A stretch of 64,000 nt of DNA from Gammaproteobacteria bacterium (GCA_021773235.1 JAJFKL010000025.1:1-64000); one strand, 5' to 3'; counted from the first letter of the stretch, positions 20,668 through 32,651 are shown. A program made the numbers and translations. Notes: generated from the letters alone by a model not told the origin.

Positions 20668-21990
20668 TTATTTTTCATCAAACTGTGCTTCTTCAGTAGA
20701 ACCCGTTAATGCCGTTACAGAAGATGCGCCGCCTTGAATAACGGTGGTAACATCATCAAAGTATCCCGCACCCACTTCTTGTTGGTGAGATACGAAAGTA
20801 TAACCGCGTTCACGACCTTCAAATTCAGGCTCTTGAACCATTTCGGTGTAGTGCTTCATGCCTTCGCCTTGTGCATAGTTATGTGCAAAGTCAAAAGTAC
20901 GGTACCAATTCAAGTGAATACCAGCCAATGTAATGAATTGGAACTTGTATCCTAGTGCAGACAAGTCTTCCTGGAAGCTAGCAATTTGTGAATCACTCAA
21001 GTTCTTCTTCCAGTTGAAAGATGGTGAACAGTTATAAGACATCAACTGACCAGGAACAGCTGCTTGTACGGCTTCTGCAAATTCACGCGCATAGCCAATA
21101 TCAGGTGTACCGGTTTCACACCAAACCAAATCAGCGTATGGCGCGTAAGCAACACCGCGGCTAATAGCTTGTTCCATACCATTTTTAACACGGTAAAAAC
21201 CTTCAGGAGTACGATCACCAGTAAGGAATGGCTTATCATTTTCGTCAAAGTCACTGGTTACCAGATTTGCAGCTTCAGCATCGGTACGAGCCAAAACAAT
21301 AGTAGATGTGCCCATAACGTCAGCCGCCATACGAGCAGCGGTTAATTTTTGTACTGCTTCCTGAGTTGGAACCAATACTTTACCACCCATGTGACCACAC
21401 TTCTTAACAGCAGCAAGTTGATCTTCAAAGTGAGCGCCAGCAGCACCAGCAGCAATCATGTTCTTCATTAATTCAAACGCGTTCAAAACACCACCGAATC
21501 CGGCTTCAGCGTCAGCTACGATAGGCAGGAAGAAATCAATAGCTTCTTCTTCAGATAATTTGCCATCAGCAATATTTTTCCATTGGATTTCATCAGCACG
21601 TTTAAAGGTGTTGTTGATACGACGAACCATCGTTGGAACAGAATCGTATGCATACAAAGATTGATCCGGATACATGGTTTCAGAAGTATTACCATCAGCA
21701 GCAACCTGCCAACCTGACAGATATACAGCTTCTAGACCGGCTTTAGCTTGTTGCATAGCCTGACCCGCAGTAATCGCACCAAAAGCGTTCACATAGCCTT
21801 TTTTAGAAGTACCATTCACTTTTTCCCAAAGTTTTTCCGCACCTCTTTGTGCAAGCGTATGCTCAGGCTGGACACTACCGCGAAGACGTACGACGTCTTC
21901 AGCACTGTAATCACGTTTAACATTTGCCCAACGTGGGTTTGTTGCCCAGTCTTTTTCTAAATCTTTAATTTGTTGTTCTCTACTGCTCAT
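20668..21990 (-). CDS. aceA: Isocitrate lyase
   Basis: Catalytic [14 protein letters not shown] signature; full-length ICL translation. Confidence 0.95.
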   Translation of the reverse strand: MSSREQQIKDLEKDWATNPRWANVKRDYSAEDVVRLRGSVQPEHTLAQRGAEKLWEKVNGTSKKGYVNAFGAITAGQAMQQAKAGLEAVYLSGWQVAADGNTSETMYPDQSLYAYDSVPTMVRRINNTFKRADEIQWKNIADGKLSEEEAIDFFLPIVADAEAGFGGVLNAFELMKNMIAAGAAGAHFEDQLAAVKKCGHMGGKVLVPTQEAVQKLTAARMAADVMGTSTIVLARTDAEAANLVTSDFDENDKPFLTGDRTPEGFYRVKNGMEQAISRGVAYAPYADLVWCETGTPDIGYAREFAEAVQAAVPGQLMSYNCSPSFNWKKNLSDSQIASFQEDLSALGYKFQFITLAGIHLNWYRTFDFAHNYAQGEGMKHYTEMVQEPEFEGRERGYTFVSHQQEVGAGYFDDVTTVIQGGASSVTALTGSTEEAQFDEK

Positions 21991-22149
21991 GGGAATTTCC
22001 TCCTGCTAAATAGTTAGACGAGTCGTTCAAAACAGACTCTGATCCCAATGTTTTCAAATTCACCAAAACCGTACTAAGTATGGCGCTAAATTTTAGGGAC
22101 GCTAAAAATAATGAGATCTCTACTATTTAGCAAGCTAATTATGTTAATA

Positions 22150-22170
22150 ATTAGTATTAATAATACTAAT
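22150..22170. promoter_or_regulatory. Perfect 9-3-9 palindrome in the aceA/LysR intergenic region
   Basis: ATTAGTATT AAT AATACTAAT, 22 bp upstream of the LysR start. Confidence 0.6.
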
Positions 22171-22192
22171 ACTTAAACTATAATAATGACTT

Positions 22193-23167
22193 ATGAGCCG
22201 TTTCTACTATAAACAAAATCGCCTGAAACAATTGAGAGCATTTTGTTATGCCGCACAACTGAAAAGCATGTCCAGAGCGGCTGAACAAATGTTTCTCAGT
22301 CAGCCATCTATTTCGCTTTTAATTCAATCACTTGAAAAGGACCTAGGGCAACGTTTATTTGATAGAAAAGGTCCTAAAATTGATCTAACAACGGAAGGCA
22401 CAACACTATTTGAAATGTCTCTCCCTTTGGTTGAAGGGCTAGAAACCCTGCCAGAAAGCTTTTTAGAAAAGTGCAAACAATCCGTCATAGGCAGCCTCAA
22501 TATTGCCGCCGTCGAGGCAATCATCCTCTATACCTTGCCAGATATCATCAAACGCTACACAGAGTCATTCCCGGATATTCATATTAAGCTCAATAATTGT
22601 GCTGCGGCAATTGGTGTTGAAAAAGTGCGTAATGGCGAAGTTGATTTTGCTATTGGCTCAACTCTTAACGTCCCTGATGACGTCGCTTATTTACCAATTT
22701 ACACATTTGAGCCTGTTTTAATCACCCCAATCGGTCATCCACTGGCGTCAAAAAAGCAGCTAAATATGCATGACATTAGCCAATATGGTTTGATTTTATC
22801 ACCGCAACATATGTCTACCTGGCAAATGGTTGATTTGGTGTTTAAACAATATAATGTTGATTACAAAGTAAATTTAGAAGCGGGTGGTTGGGAAGTGCTC
22901 AAGAAATACGTAGAAAATGGTCTAGGCGTATCGATAGTCACGGATATTTGTCTATCGGGTAATGAAAGACTAGAGCGAGTGCCATTAACACAGTTTTTCC
23001 CGAAAAGGACCTATGGTTTATTTCTGCGTAAAGGCAAGGTCCTATCCCCAGCCGCGCGTGAATTTATTCAATGTATTGACCCACAAGCACTGGAGCAGTT
23101 TAGAACCGAGGAAAGCCGTAAGCAAAAAAACACAGAACTTGATATTCAACCAAGAGTCACAATATAA
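22193..23167 (+). CDS. LysR-family transcriptional regulator (divergent from aceA)
   Basis: HTH LRAFCYAAQLKSMSRAAEQMFLSQPSISLLIQSLEKDLGQRLFDR. Confidence 0.93.
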   Translation: MSRFYYKQNRLKQLRAFCYAAQLKSMSRAAEQMFLSQPSISLLIQSLEKDLGQRLFDRKGPKIDLTTEGTTLFEMSLPLVEGLETLPESFLEKCKQSVIGSLNIAAVEAIILYTLPDIIKRYTESFPDIHIKLNNCAAAIGVEKVRNGEVDFAIGSTLNVPDDVAYLPIYTFEPVLITPIGHPLASKKQLNMHDISQYGLILSPQHMSTWQMVDLVFKQYNVDYKVNLEAGGWEVLKKYVENGLGVSIVTDICLSGNERLERVPLTQFFPKRTYGLFLRKGKVLSPAAREFIQCIDPQALEQFRTEESRKQKNTELDIQPRVTI

Positions 23168-23298
23168 GTAATGGCACAAATTATGCCTAAGTAAATATAG
23201 AAAAAATTACTTGAAAGTGACTATGAGAAGGTATCATTATTAGCACAAGAGATTATGAGTAAAGATGCATACATTAAATTTACAAGAGTTAAATAGAT

Positions 23299-23619
23299 AT
23301 GTCAGACAAAGCTGACAACACTTTTGATGATGACTTGGCAGTTGAAGAAGCCAAGCCAAGAGTCAAACGACCTCCACTATTTAAAGTCGTTTTGCTAAAC
23401 GATGACTACACACCAATGGATTTCGTTGTGCATATTCTGGAAGTGTTCTTTTCGGTTGATCGAGAAAACGCGACCCGCATCATGCTAGAAATTCATACAA
23501 GCGGTAAAGGTGTATGTGGCGTATTCACCCATGAAATTGCAGAAACAAAAGTCTCACTGGTTAATGATTACTCTCGAGAAAATCAACACCCACTCCTTTG
23601 TATAATGGAAAAAGCCTGA
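23299..23619 (+). CDS. clpS: ATP-dependent Clp protease adaptor ClpS
   Basis: [21 protein letters not shown]; next to clpA. Confidence 0.97.
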   Translation: MSDKADNTFDDDLAVEEAKPRVKRPPLFKVVLLNDDYTPMDFVVHILEVFFSVDRENATRIMLEIHTSGKGVCGVFTHEIAETKVSLVNDYSRENQHPLLCIMEKA

Positions 23620-23622
23620 TAG

Positions 23623-25908
23623 GTGACTCATATGCTTGATAAAGAACTAGAACAAACATTAAATAATGCATTTAGAGAAGCAAGAGAACAGCGCCATGAA
23701 TTTATGACCGTTGAACATCTTCTGCTTGCCTTACTTGATAATATGTCTGCCACTAATGTACTCAAAGCTTGTGGCGCAAACCTGAATAGTCTTCATAGTG
23801 ATCTAATAAGTTTTATTCAAGAAAACTCCCCAATCATAGAAGATGACGATGATCGCGATACACAGCCCACATTAGGTTTTCAACGGGTATTACAACGTGC
23901 CGTTTTTCATGTGCAATCTTCTGGCAAAAAAGAAGTGACCGGCGCAAATGTATTGGTCGCTATCTTTGGCGAACGTGAATCACACGCTGCTTATTTTCTA
24001 AGCCAACAAAATGTCGCTCGCTTAGATGTTGTTAATTACATTGCGCATGGCATCGCCAAGATAAATGATGAACACGATAATGAAGAGAACGTAAACGATA
24101 TCGAAGACGGCTCAAGTCAAGATGACTCTTCTGAGAGCCCGCTTGAGAAGTATGCTGTAAATCTTAATGAAGAAGCCATGCAAGGCAAGATTGACCCGCT
24201 TATCGGTAGACAAATTGAAGTACAGCGCACAATCCAGATACTTTGCCGTCGTCGCAAGAACAATCCTTTGTACGTTGGTGAAGCGGGTGTTGGTAAAACT
24301 GCTATCGCAGAAGGCTTAGCGAAACTAATCGTTGATGGTGATGTGCCTGAAGTCTTATTAGACTCTGTCATTTACTCACTTGATTTAGGCGGTTTATTAG
24401 CTGGAACAAAATACCGAGGTGATTTTGAGAAACGCTTGAAAGGTGTCATCAATCAATTGAAAAAAGAAGAAGGCTCTGTCCTATTTATCGATGAGATTCA
24501 CACAATAATTGGTGCAGGTGCTGCATCAGGTGGTGTGATGGATGCATCGAATATTATCAAACCTGTATTAGCCTCTGGCGATTTGAAATGTATCGGTTCA
24601 ACTACCTATCAGGAATATCGAGGTATCTTTGAAAAAGATCGCGCGCTTGCACGACGTTTTCAGAAAATCGATGTGGCAGAACCTTCAATTGATGAAACAG
24701 TGAAAATCCTAGAAGGATTAAAATCGCGCTTCGAAGAACATCACCAAATTCGATATACCCATCAAGCATTACGCACTGCTGCTGAATTAACTGAACGTTA
24801 TATTAATGACCGTCATTTACCTGATAAGGCCATTGATATCATCGATGAAGCTGGCGCAGCTCAACAATTGGTTGCTCCTTCTAAAAGAAAGAAAACCGTC
24901 GGTGTGAATGATATTGAAAATATCATTGCCAAGATTGCCCGTATCCCAGCGAAGACAGTGTCATCTTCTGATAAAGATGTTATTCGGAAACTTGAGCGTA
25001 ATCTTAAGATGGTTGTGTTTGGCCAAGACGAGGCCATTACTACATTATCGAATTCAATTAAGATGTCACGTTCTGGCTTGGGCAATCCAAATAAACCAAT
25101 AGGTAATTTTCTTTTTGCTGGCCCAACAGGTGTTGGTAAGACAGAGGTCACGCGTCAGCTTGCGATACAAATGGGTGTTGAATTGGTCCGTTTTGATATG
25201 TCTGAATACATGGAACGCCATACTGTTTCAAGATTGATAGGTGCACCTCCTGGTTATGTTGGTTTCGACCAAGGTGGCTTGTTGACTGATGCTATTAACA
25301 AACAACCACACTGCGTATTATTACTCGATGAAATAGAGAAAGCGCACCCGGACGTGTTTAATATCCTCCTGCAAGTATTTGATCACGGCACACTAACCGA
25401 TGCTAATGGTCGTAAATCAGATTTCCGTAATGTCATCATAGTCATGACCACTAATGCGGGCGCGGATCGAATGAGTCGCGCTTCAGTAGGTTTCACAACG
25501 CAAGACCATACTGGTGATGCTATGGCAAGTATCAAACAGATGTTCAGCCCTGAATTCCGTAATCGACTAGATGCCATAATTCAATTCAATGCACTGGACA
25601 AACGCACCATTGCGAATGTCGTCGATAAGTTCTTGATTGAACTCGAGGCACAACTCGACGAGAAGAAAGTCACTGTTGATGTGACAGAAGAAGCGCGTGA
25701 ATGGCTAGCAGTTCACGGTTACGACAAGATCATGGGCGCACGCCCTATGGCACGATTGATTCAAGAAAAGGTAAAACGTGCCTTGGCTGAAGAGCTCCTG
25801 TTCGGCGAACTAGAGCACGGTGGAGATGTTGTTATTACTATTGAAAACGACGATATTGCCGTCGAAATAAAAGAAGACGCAGAAGAAGAATTAGAAGGCG
25901 CTGTTTAA
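23623..25908 (+). CDS. clpA: ATP-dependent Clp protease ATP-binding subunit ClpA
   Basis: Two AAA+ modules (GEAGVGKTAIAEGLA; GPTGVGKTEVTRQLA). Confidence 0.97.
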   Translation: MTHMLDKELEQTLNNAFREAREQRHEFMTVEHLLLALLDNMSATNVLKACGANLNSLHSDLISFIQENSPIIEDDDDRDTQPTLGFQRVLQRAVFHVQSSGKKEVTGANVLVAIFGERESHAAYFLSQQNVARLDVVNYIAHGIAKINDEHDNEENVNDIEDGSSQDDSSESPLEKYAVNLNEEAMQGKIDPLIGRQIEVQRTIQILCRRRKNNPLYVGEAGVGKTAIAEGLAKLIVDGDVPEVLLDSVIYSLDLGGLLAGTKYRGDFEKRLKGVINQLKKEEGSVLFIDEIHTIIGAGAASGGVMDASNIIKPVLASGDLKCIGSTTYQEYRGIFEKDRALARRFQKIDVAEPSIDETVKILEGLKSRFEEHHQIRYTHQALRTAAELTERYINDRHLPDKAIDIIDEAGAAQQLVAPSKRKKTVGVNDIENIIAKIARIPAKTVSSSDKDVIRKLERNLKMVVFGQDEAITTLSNSIKMSRSGLGNPNKPIGNFLFAGPTGVGKTEVTRQLAIQMGVELVRFDMSEYMERHTVSRLIGAPPGYVGFDQGGLLTDAINKQPHCVLLLDEIEKAHPDVFNILLQVFDHGTLTDANGRKSDFRNVIIVMTTNAGADRMSRASVGFTTQDHTGDAMASIKQMFSPEFRNRLDAIIQFNALDKRTIANVVDKFLIELEAQLDEKKVTVDVTEEAREWLAVHGYDKIMGARPMARLIQEKVKRALAEELLFGELEHGGDVVITIENDDIAVEIKEDAEEELEGAV

Positions 25909-25920
25909 GGCGCCTTCTAA
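25891..25920. terminator. Putative hairpin terminator overlapping the clpA stop, between convergent clpA and argA
   Basis: TTAGAAGGCGC-tgtttaag-GCGCCTTCTAA, 11-bp perfect stem; no clear U-tract. Confidence 0.5.
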
Positions 25921-27246
25921 TTAGAGATTTAATTGTTTTACCAACGCCTTTGAATTGCGTTGATAGTTATAGATTTCCTGCTTTTCCAGCGGCAGTGAAC
26001 TGATCTCAGTTTCAACAAAACCTCTTTCTATAAACCAATGCTCTGTTTGTGTGGTTAAAGCCAATAATGTCTTTGTGCCATTACTTAGCGCAAGTGCTTC
26101 TATGGTTTTGTACAGCATTTCACCCATAGATTGATTTTGATAATCAGGATGCACGACCACGCATGCCAGTTCCATCACTTTTTCTTTTGGATAATCATGT
26201 AATGCCGCACAAGCGATAACGGTGCCATCACGCACCAACACAATGTAATCATCAATATCAACTTCAATCTTATCCAGTGAACGTTCCACAAGTATCCCTT
26301 GTTGCTCCAAGGGTTCGATCAATTCATAAATACCGGCAATATCATTTACTGTAGCCTGACGAATAGTATCGTAAGGTGTACTTGTTAATAATGTCCCTAC
26401 TCCATCAAGTGTAAAGAGTTCTTGCAAGAGACCACCATCAATATTTTGATCAACATAATGAATGCGTTTAACACCAGACTCACAGGCCTTGATGCCTTGT
26501 GCTAATGCGGTTTCAGGTGTCTCATCGATATTCTTTGTACCATCAGCACCAAGCCTGCTTATAGCTTCTTTACAGGTAAGCTGTCTAATTGTTTCTCCGT
26601 TATCATCTTTCAATATTTTAGAATTATTAAACATGATGAGTTTATCCGCCGCCAGATCAATAGCAACTTGAGTCGCGACTTCAATTGAGCTGAGATTAAA
26701 GACCTCACCCGTAGTCGAATAGCCCAATGGGGTTATCAATACTATTTCACCAGCTTCAAGCCGAGTGTTAATAGTTTCTTTTTCTATGCTTCTAACCCTG
26801 CCCGTAAGATTAAGATCAACACCATTAAGAACGCCATAAGGTCTACCCGTTACGTAATTACCAGAGGCAACCTTGATGGCAGAGTCTGCCATCGGCGAGT
26901 TAGGTAATCCCATAGATAACAATGCTTCAATTTTGATTTTTACATCGCCGACTGCTTGCGTCACGCTGCTGATTGAAGCTTCATCGGTGACACGTAAAGC
27001 ACCGCAGTATTCTGGCGTAACATTTCTTTCTTTTAATAAGTTATCTATCTGCGGTCTTGCACCAAAGACAATAACCAGTTTAATCGCCAAACTGTTAAGT
27101 AAGGCTAAATCATGAATCAAATGTGAAAAACCATCAGACGCAACAACATCACCACCCATTTGCAAAACAAATGTTTTGCGCGTGTGTGCGTGTATATATG
27201 GAGCGGCGCCTCTAAAGCACTCTACAAAAGCGTTTTTATCATCCAT
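25921..27246 (-). CDS. argA: Amino-acid N-acetyltransferase (N-acetylglutamate synthase)
   Basis: AAK-like domain plus C-terminal GNAT; VECFRGAAPYIHAHTRKTFVLQMGGD. Confidence 0.94.
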   Translation of the reverse strand: MDDKNAFVECFRGAAPYIHAHTRKTFVLQMGGDVVASDGFSHLIHDLALLNSLAIKLVIVFGARPQIDNLLKERNVTPEYCGALRVTDEASISSVTQAVGDVKIKIEALLSMGLPNSPMADSAIKVASGNYVTGRPYGVLNGVDLNLTGRVRSIEKETINTRLEAGEIVLITPLGYSTTGEVFNLSSIEVATQVAIDLAADKLIMFNNSKILKDDNGETIRQLTCKEAISRLGADGTKNIDETPETALAQGIKACESGVKRIHYVDQNIDGGLLQELFTLDGVGTLLTSTPYDTIRQATVNDIAGIYELIEPLEQQGILVERSLDKIEVDIDDYIVLVRDGTVIACAALHDYPKEKVMELACVVVHPDYQNQSMGEMLYKTIEALALSNGTKTLLALTTQTEHWFIERGFVETEISSLPLEKQEIYNYQRNSKALVKQLNL

Positions 27247-27274
27247 TATTGTTTTTCACTATATTATTGGTTCG

Positions 27275-28441
27275 CTACTTTGATTCACAAAAATGATTAA
27301 GCATCTTTGACAAGATGTTAATCATCGGTTCAATTCTATTGATCTGTAAATATTCATTCGGTTGGTGAGCGACATCAATATCACCCGGGCCGAGGATAAC
27401 GGTCTCTATGCCCATGCCATTAAAAAAGGGTCCCTCTGTACCAAACGCGACCGATTCTGAAGCATGGTTTGTCAATTTTTCACTTAGCGTTATTATCTCA
27501 CTGTTCTTTGACGTCTGCATCGGCGGAATACCATCAAACATTGCATTAAACTCAACTTTTAAACCCGATGCAGCCAATGTCCCCTGAACTATGTTTCGTA
27601 ATTTTTTATTCAATTCTTCAAGTTTCATTCCCGGCAACATTCTTAAATCCAGAGATAATTCACAACTGGCACAAATACGGTTCGGACTATCACCACCATG
27701 TATTCTGCCAAAATTCATTGTTGGAACCGGTATTTTAAAATCTTCATTTATGAATTCAGATTGCAATTCATCACGCCATTCACGCAAGGCAGCAATAACA
27801 TCATGCATACCTTCGAGTGCGCTATTACCTAAGTTTGGATCACTAGAGTGTCCCGAACGCCCTAGTATCTGAATTTCTTCAATAATAATCCCTTTATGCG
27901 TGTGTATTGGTTTCAGTCCTGTCGGCTCACCAATAACACAATAACGACCTGACACTTTATTCTGGTCTTGTATTAGTCTCGCACCTGACATGGTGCTTTC
28001 TTCATCAGCCGTTGCGACAATGGTAATTGGATTACTAAATTTAGTATCGGCAAGTCTTTCCAGCACTTCAAGAATGATGGGGAAAAAGCTCTTCATATCT
28101 GCCGTACCCAATCCATAGTAGCAATCGTTCTTCCTGGTTAAAGTAAATGGGTCCGTATCCCAGCCACTTAAATCATATGGCACGGTGTCTGTGTGACCGG
28201 ATAAAACAATACCTCTATCATTCCCGTCCTGACCTTCTCCCTTCTTGGCGATTAAATTACATTTTTCTGGATTGTCGCTTACAGGCATGATTTCGCAGGC
28301 GAAACCAAGCGCATCGAACCAATTCGCTAGTGCATCAATGACATTGCGATTACTCATATCATGAGCAGGGTCGATACTGCTAACCGAGGGCAAACGGATT
28401 AATTCCGCAAAGCAGTCTTCAAATTTTGGTGTTTTTCTCAT
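27275..28441 (-). CDS. argE: Acetylornithine deacetylase
   Basis: M20 peptidase motifs [23 protein letters not shown]; next to argA. Confidence 0.92.
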   Translation of the reverse strand: MRKTPKFEDCFAELIRLPSVSSIDPAHDMSNRNVIDALANWFDALGFACEIMPVSDNPEKCNLIAKKGEGQDGNDRGIVLSGHTDTVPYDLSGWDTDPFTLTRKNDCYYGLGTADMKSFFPIILEVLERLADTKFSNPITIVATADEESTMSGARLIQDQNKVSGRYCVIGEPTGLKPIHTHKGIIIEEIQILGRSGHSSDPNLGNSALEGMHDVIAALREWRDELQSEFINEDFKIPVPTMNFGRIHGGDSPNRICASCELSLDLRMLPGMKLEELNKKLRNIVQGTLAASGLKVEFNAMFDGIPPMQTSKNSEIITLSEKLTNHASESVAFGTEGPFFNGMGIETVILGPGDIDVAHQPNEYLQINRIEPMINILSKMLNHFCESK

Positions 28442-28528
28442 CTTGTTATCTTTTTTTATACTTTATATAGCTACGTGCCTATTGTATTCTATCGCACCTT
28501 TGCTAACCGACTGAAATGTAATTTAAAA

Positions 28529-30208
28529 ATGGCTAATAAACTCAACAAATACTCAACCATCATAACCCAGCAAAAATCCCAAGGCGCTTCCCAAGCCATG
28601 CTTTATGGCACCGGAATGACCGAAGCCGATATGGACAAGGCTCAGGTGGGTATCTCCAGTGTCTGGTACGAGGGAAATACCTGCAATATGCATTTGAATG
28701 ACTTGGCTGCCAAAGTCAAAGAAGGTGTCAGCAAAGCAGGACTCATCGGTATGCGCTTCAACACCATCGGCGTTAGCGACGGTATTTCTAACGGTACTGA
28801 TGGCATGAGTTATTCATTACAGTCACGAGACATAATCGCGGATTCCATTGAAACAGTAATGGCAGCGCAATGGTACGACGCCAACATTTCTATTCCCGGT
28901 TGTGACAAAAATATGCCCGGTTGCGTTATTGCAATGGGACGCCTCAATAGACCATCGCTCATGGTATACGGCGGCACGATCAAACCGGGTCATCATAAAG
29001 AACAAAAACTGGATATTATCTCTGCCTTTCAGGCCTACGGTGAATTTATCGCTGGCAGTATAAGTGATGATGAACGCATGGAAGTGGTCAAGAAATCTTG
29101 CCCTGGCCCAGGTGCATGCGGTGGTATGTATACCGCCAATACCATGGCCTCTGCTATTGAAGCGCTGGGTATGTCACTCCCCTATTCTTCTTGTACTCCG
29201 GCGGTTGATCCTGGAAAAGAAGAAGAATGTTTAAGAGCGGGCGAAGCAATTAAAAACTTATTAGAAAAAGATATTAAACCGCGTGACATTATGACGCGTG
29301 AAGCGTTTGAAAATGCAATGGTGATTATTATTGCACTCGGTGGTTCAACCAATGCCGTTTTACATTTGATCGCCATGGCGCGTGCTGTCGATGTAGATTT
29401 AAGCCTTGATGATTTTCAAACCGTTAGTGATCGTATACCTTTCATTGCTGACTTAAAACCGAGTGGTCAGTATGTAATGGAAGACTTACACAACATCGGT
29501 GGTGTCCCTGCAGTCATGAAATATCTGTTGGAAAACGGTTTAATCAATGGTGACTGCTTAACCGTTACCGGTAAAACAATCAAAGAAAACTTGTCTGATG
29601 TTCCCGGCCTGAAAGAAGGTCAGGAAATTATTACGCCTTTGGATAAACCGATTAAAGATTCAGGTCATATCCGAATTCTAAAAGGTAACTTTGCGCCGGA
29701 AGGTTCTGTTGCCAAGATCACCGGTAAAGAAGGCTTAACTTTCACCGGCCCGGCTCGCGTGTTTGATTCCGAAGAAGATATGATCAAAGCGTTGGAAGAT
29801 AAACAAATTGAAAAAGGCAGTGTCATTATCATCCGTTACGAAGGACCGAAAGGCGGCCCAGGTATGCCGGAAATGTTAAAGCCAACTTCGGCTGTAATCG
29901 GTGCCGGTTTAGGTAAAGATGTTGCCATGATCACTGATGGCCGATTTTCTGGCGGTTCACATGGCTTTATCATTGGCCATGTTGCACCAGAAGCACAGGA
30001 AGGTGGCCCCATTGCCTTAGTTAAAGATGGCGACACAATAATAATTGATGCCAATAAAAATTCGATTGATGTTGATATATCCGATGAGGAAATGAATAAG
30101 CGTAAAAGCGAATGGACTATGCCTGCTTATAAGGCTACACGTGGAACTCTTTATAAATATATCAAGAACGTGAAATCAGCTTCGGAAGGTTGTGTCACTG
30201 ATGAATAA
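28529..30208 (+). CDS. ilvD: Dihydroxy-acid dehydratase
   Basis: [36 protein letters not shown]; start refined to MANKLNKYS. Confidence 0.95.
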   Translation: MANKLNKYSTIITQQKSQGASQAMLYGTGMTEADMDKAQVGISSVWYEGNTCNMHLNDLAAKVKEGVSKAGLIGMRFNTIGVSDGISNGTDGMSYSLQSRDIIADSIETVMAAQWYDANISIPGCDKNMPGCVIAMGRLNRPSLMVYGGTIKPGHHKEQKLDIISAFQAYGEFIAGSISDDERMEVVKKSCPGPGACGGMYTANTMASAIEALGMSLPYSSCTPAVDPGKEEECLRAGEAIKNLLEKDIKPRDIMTREAFENAMVIIIALGGSTNAVLHLIAMARAVDVDLSLDDFQTVSDRIPFIADLKPSGQYVMEDLHNIGGVPAVMKYLLENGLINGDCLTVTGKTIKENLSDVPGLKEGQEIITPLDKPIKDSGHIRILKGNFAPEGSVAKITGKEGLTFTGPARVFDSEEDMIKALEDKQIEKGSVIIIRYEGPKGGPGMPEMLKPTSAVIGAGLGKDVAMITDGRFSGGSHGFIIGHVAPEAQEGGPIALVKDGDTIIIDANKNSIDVDISDEEMNKRKSEWTMPAYKATRGTLYKYIKNVKSASEGCVTDE

Positions 30209-30251
30209 AATCACTTAGCTGTTTTATTGATAAGCTATAATAAATAATACA

Positions 30252-30677
30252 ATGTCAGAATCAGAACCTCCCAAGATTGAAGTTCAAAAGAACAACCCAT
30301 TGCACGGCATTAAGCTTGAGGCATTGTTAACGGAGTTGTTAGAGCATTACTCTTGGGAAGATTTGGCCACTGCGATGAACCTCAATTGTTTCAAGAGTAA
30401 CCCCAGCATCAAATCAAGCTTGAAGTTCCTGCGCAAGACGCCTTGGGCTAGAGAGAAAGTAGAGGGGTTTTATCTTTATAAATACAAACGTCTACCGAGA
30501 CCTGATGACGAACAATATGAACTGCCCCCACGGGATAGAACTATTCCTCTTGATCAACAACCTGGCTCACCGGCTAAAATAATTGCAAAGAAGCCTGAAC
30601 AACGAGACATTCCCTCATCAAACGAGAGCCCAACAATACCGGAAAACGTTTGGGGGAATTGGAAAAAAGACTCCTGA
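30252..30677 (+). CDS. VF530-like DNA-binding family protein (DUF2132)
   Basis: [61 protein letters not shown]. Confidence 0.85.
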   Translation: MSESEPPKIEVQKNNPLHGIKLEALLTELLEHYSWEDLATAMNLNCFKSNPSIKSSLKFLRKTPWAREKVEGFYLYKYKRLPRPDDEQYELPPRDRTIPLDQQPGSPAKIIAKKPEQRDIPSSNESPTIPENVWGNWKKDS

Positions 30678-30878
30678 TAGCCTCATAAACAGGCAACGGT
30701 CTGTAACATGCTGCCTAATTACTCTCTGTGGCTGTTATGTGCCACATTTAATTTAATACTATTACCAACGTTCTGAATCTAGTCTGGTAAAAGCTCAATG
30801 ATTAAACAGTTTTTATAATATATATACTAACTATAATGCATTATTCAGTTAAGCTAATAATAACTACGGGGAATCATA

Positions 30879-31949
30879 TTGAGAGCTACAGATAAAACTC
30901 TACTCGAACAAATGCAAATCAATGATATTGAAATTTTGCGACGTATGGAGTTATTAGGTCTTGATAAAGCATCTCTGGATTTATTGGCAAAACAAAAATT
31001 GATTATTGAAGAAAGCATTGACACTATTGTTGATGAATTTTATGAAAAACAAACTGAGATAGATGAAATATCCTTGTTGATTGGAGATGCAGATACATTA
31101 CAACGATTACATACTGCACAGCGTAAATATATTATTGATCTATTCGCAGGCCATTATGATAGCGAATATGTAAATAATAGATTGCGTATTGGTCTGGTAC
31201 ATAAACGAATCGGTGTAGAACCAAAACTATACCTTTCAGCAGTAAGAACTCTAAAAGAAATTTTATTCAAGTCCTTGGAAAATATCATAGAAAATAAAAG
31301 TGAATTAAGCGAATCTTTAACCGCCCTTGATAAACTATTATATTTTGATACGACGCTTGTGTTTGATACCTATATTGATAGCCTCGTAGGAGAGATAGAA
31401 ACTGCTAAAAGAAAAGCAGAACTCTATGCAAAAAGCCTGGAAACAAAAGTCGCTGAAAGGACAAGGCAATTGGAGGATCAGGCAAAACAAGATCCACTAA
31501 CCGGCATATTCAACCCAAGAGCTATGCAAGAATCCCTCAGAAGAGAGCTTATATCAGCCAAAAGACGAAATACCATTCTTTCGGTGGTCTATTTTGATGT
31601 TGACAATTTTAAAAGTATTAATGACACGTTTGGACATATTGAAGGTGACGAAATTCTTAAATTTATAGCGACTTCTTTAACTAACTGCATCAGAGAAACT
31701 GATATACCGTGCCGCTATGGCGGTGATGAATTCTGTCTTATATTACCTGAGTGTGAAATTAAGGAGGCTCAATCTGTCTGCGGAAAAATAATAAAAAAAT
31801 TTAGTGATAAATACCCGGACTTTTCTATTAGCATAGGAATAGCGGAGACAGGCGGAGAAGATTATATTGATGCTGACCAACTCATTAAATCAGCCGATGA
31901 AAAGATGTATCTGGCGAAAAAGGAAGATGGTTCTAAAATAGTCATTTAA
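30879..31949 (+). CDS. Globin-coupled-sensor-like diguanylate cyclase
   Basis: TTG start; protoglobin-like N-terminal half (AQRKYIIDLFAGHYDSEYVNNRLRIGLVHKRIGVEPKLYLSAV) and intact RYGGDEF with RETD I-site. Confidence 0.87.
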   Translation: MRATDKTLLEQMQINDIEILRRMELLGLDKASLDLLAKQKLIIEESIDTIVDEFYEKQTEIDEISLLIGDADTLQRLHTAQRKYIIDLFAGHYDSEYVNNRLRIGLVHKRIGVEPKLYLSAVRTLKEILFKSLENIIENKSELSESLTALDKLLYFDTTLVFDTYIDSLVGEIETAKRKAELYAKSLETKVAERTRQLEDQAKQDPLTGIFNPRAMQESLRRELISAKRRNTILSVVYFDVDNFKSINDTFGHIEGDEILKFIATSLTNCIRETDIPCRYGGDEFCLILPECEIKEAQSVCGKIIKKFSDKYPDFSISIGIAETGGEDYIDADQLIKSADEKMYLAKKEDGSKIVI

Positions 31950-31996
31950 ACAGTATTCTGGAAGAAGCTTGCGTCAGTTGTTTAGTAAAGCAACCA

Positions 31997-32605
31997 TTAA
32001 CTCATTGAGCCACGATATTTTTTATAATACTTGATTACTTTTTTGACGTAGTTACGAGTTTCTTTATACGGTGGAATCTTATTGCCGTATTTTTTTACAG
32101 TACCTTCTCCCGCATTATAAGCAGCTAGTGCCAGCGTTAAATCATTTTTAAATAGCTTCAATAAATATCGTAAATAACGTGAACCGCCATAGATATTTTG
32201 TTTTGGATCACGCCGATTACTGACACCATATTGTTTTGCTGTTGCCGGCATTAATTGCATCAACCCTACTGCACCAGCACGCGAGATCGCATTTGGGTTA
32301 TAAGATGATTCAGCCGTAATAACAGCGTGTAATAGCGTGTGTGGGAGTTTGTACATCTTCGCGACACTTCTTATCGTTGGGTCAAACTTTCTCTGATTTT
32401 TTACCCAATTAAAATTCTTAGGTAATTTAGCTTCTTCCCAGCCTTTCCATGTTTTAACCAGTCGCTTGTATCCCGTATGAGTGGGTTTATCAGTCAGGAT
32501 GACACGGCCATGTTTATCGACATATTTATAGATATCCGCCTGACTCGGCATCGAAATAAGCGAGAAGATAAAAATAAAGACTAATGTAACTTTATTATTA
32601 GGCAT
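31997..32605 (-). CDS. Lytic transglycosylase (DUF4124 + SLT domain)
   Basis: ADIYKYVDKHGRVILTDKP; AESSYNPNAISRAGAVGLMQLMPATAKQYGV. Confidence 0.93.
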   Translation of the reverse strand: MPNNKVTLVFIFIFSLISMPSQADIYKYVDKHGRVILTDKPTHTGYKRLVKTWKGWEEAKLPKNFNWVKNQRKFDPTIRSVAKMYKLPHTLLHAVITAESSYNPNAISRAGAVGLMQLMPATAKQYGVSNRRDPKQNIYGGSRYLRYLLKLFKNDLTLALAAYNAGEGTVKKYGNKIPPYKETRNYVKKVIKYYKKYRGSMS

Positions 32606-32651
32606 GTGGTCTCAAATTAATTAAAGTATTTTTGAACTAATTTACTTAACT

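Noticed and set aside
30716-30755. CTCTGTGGCTGTTATGTGCCACA resembling an end of the CACAGAG element
   Set aside because: Only a short partial match with no second inverted end; could be a relic but not supportable.
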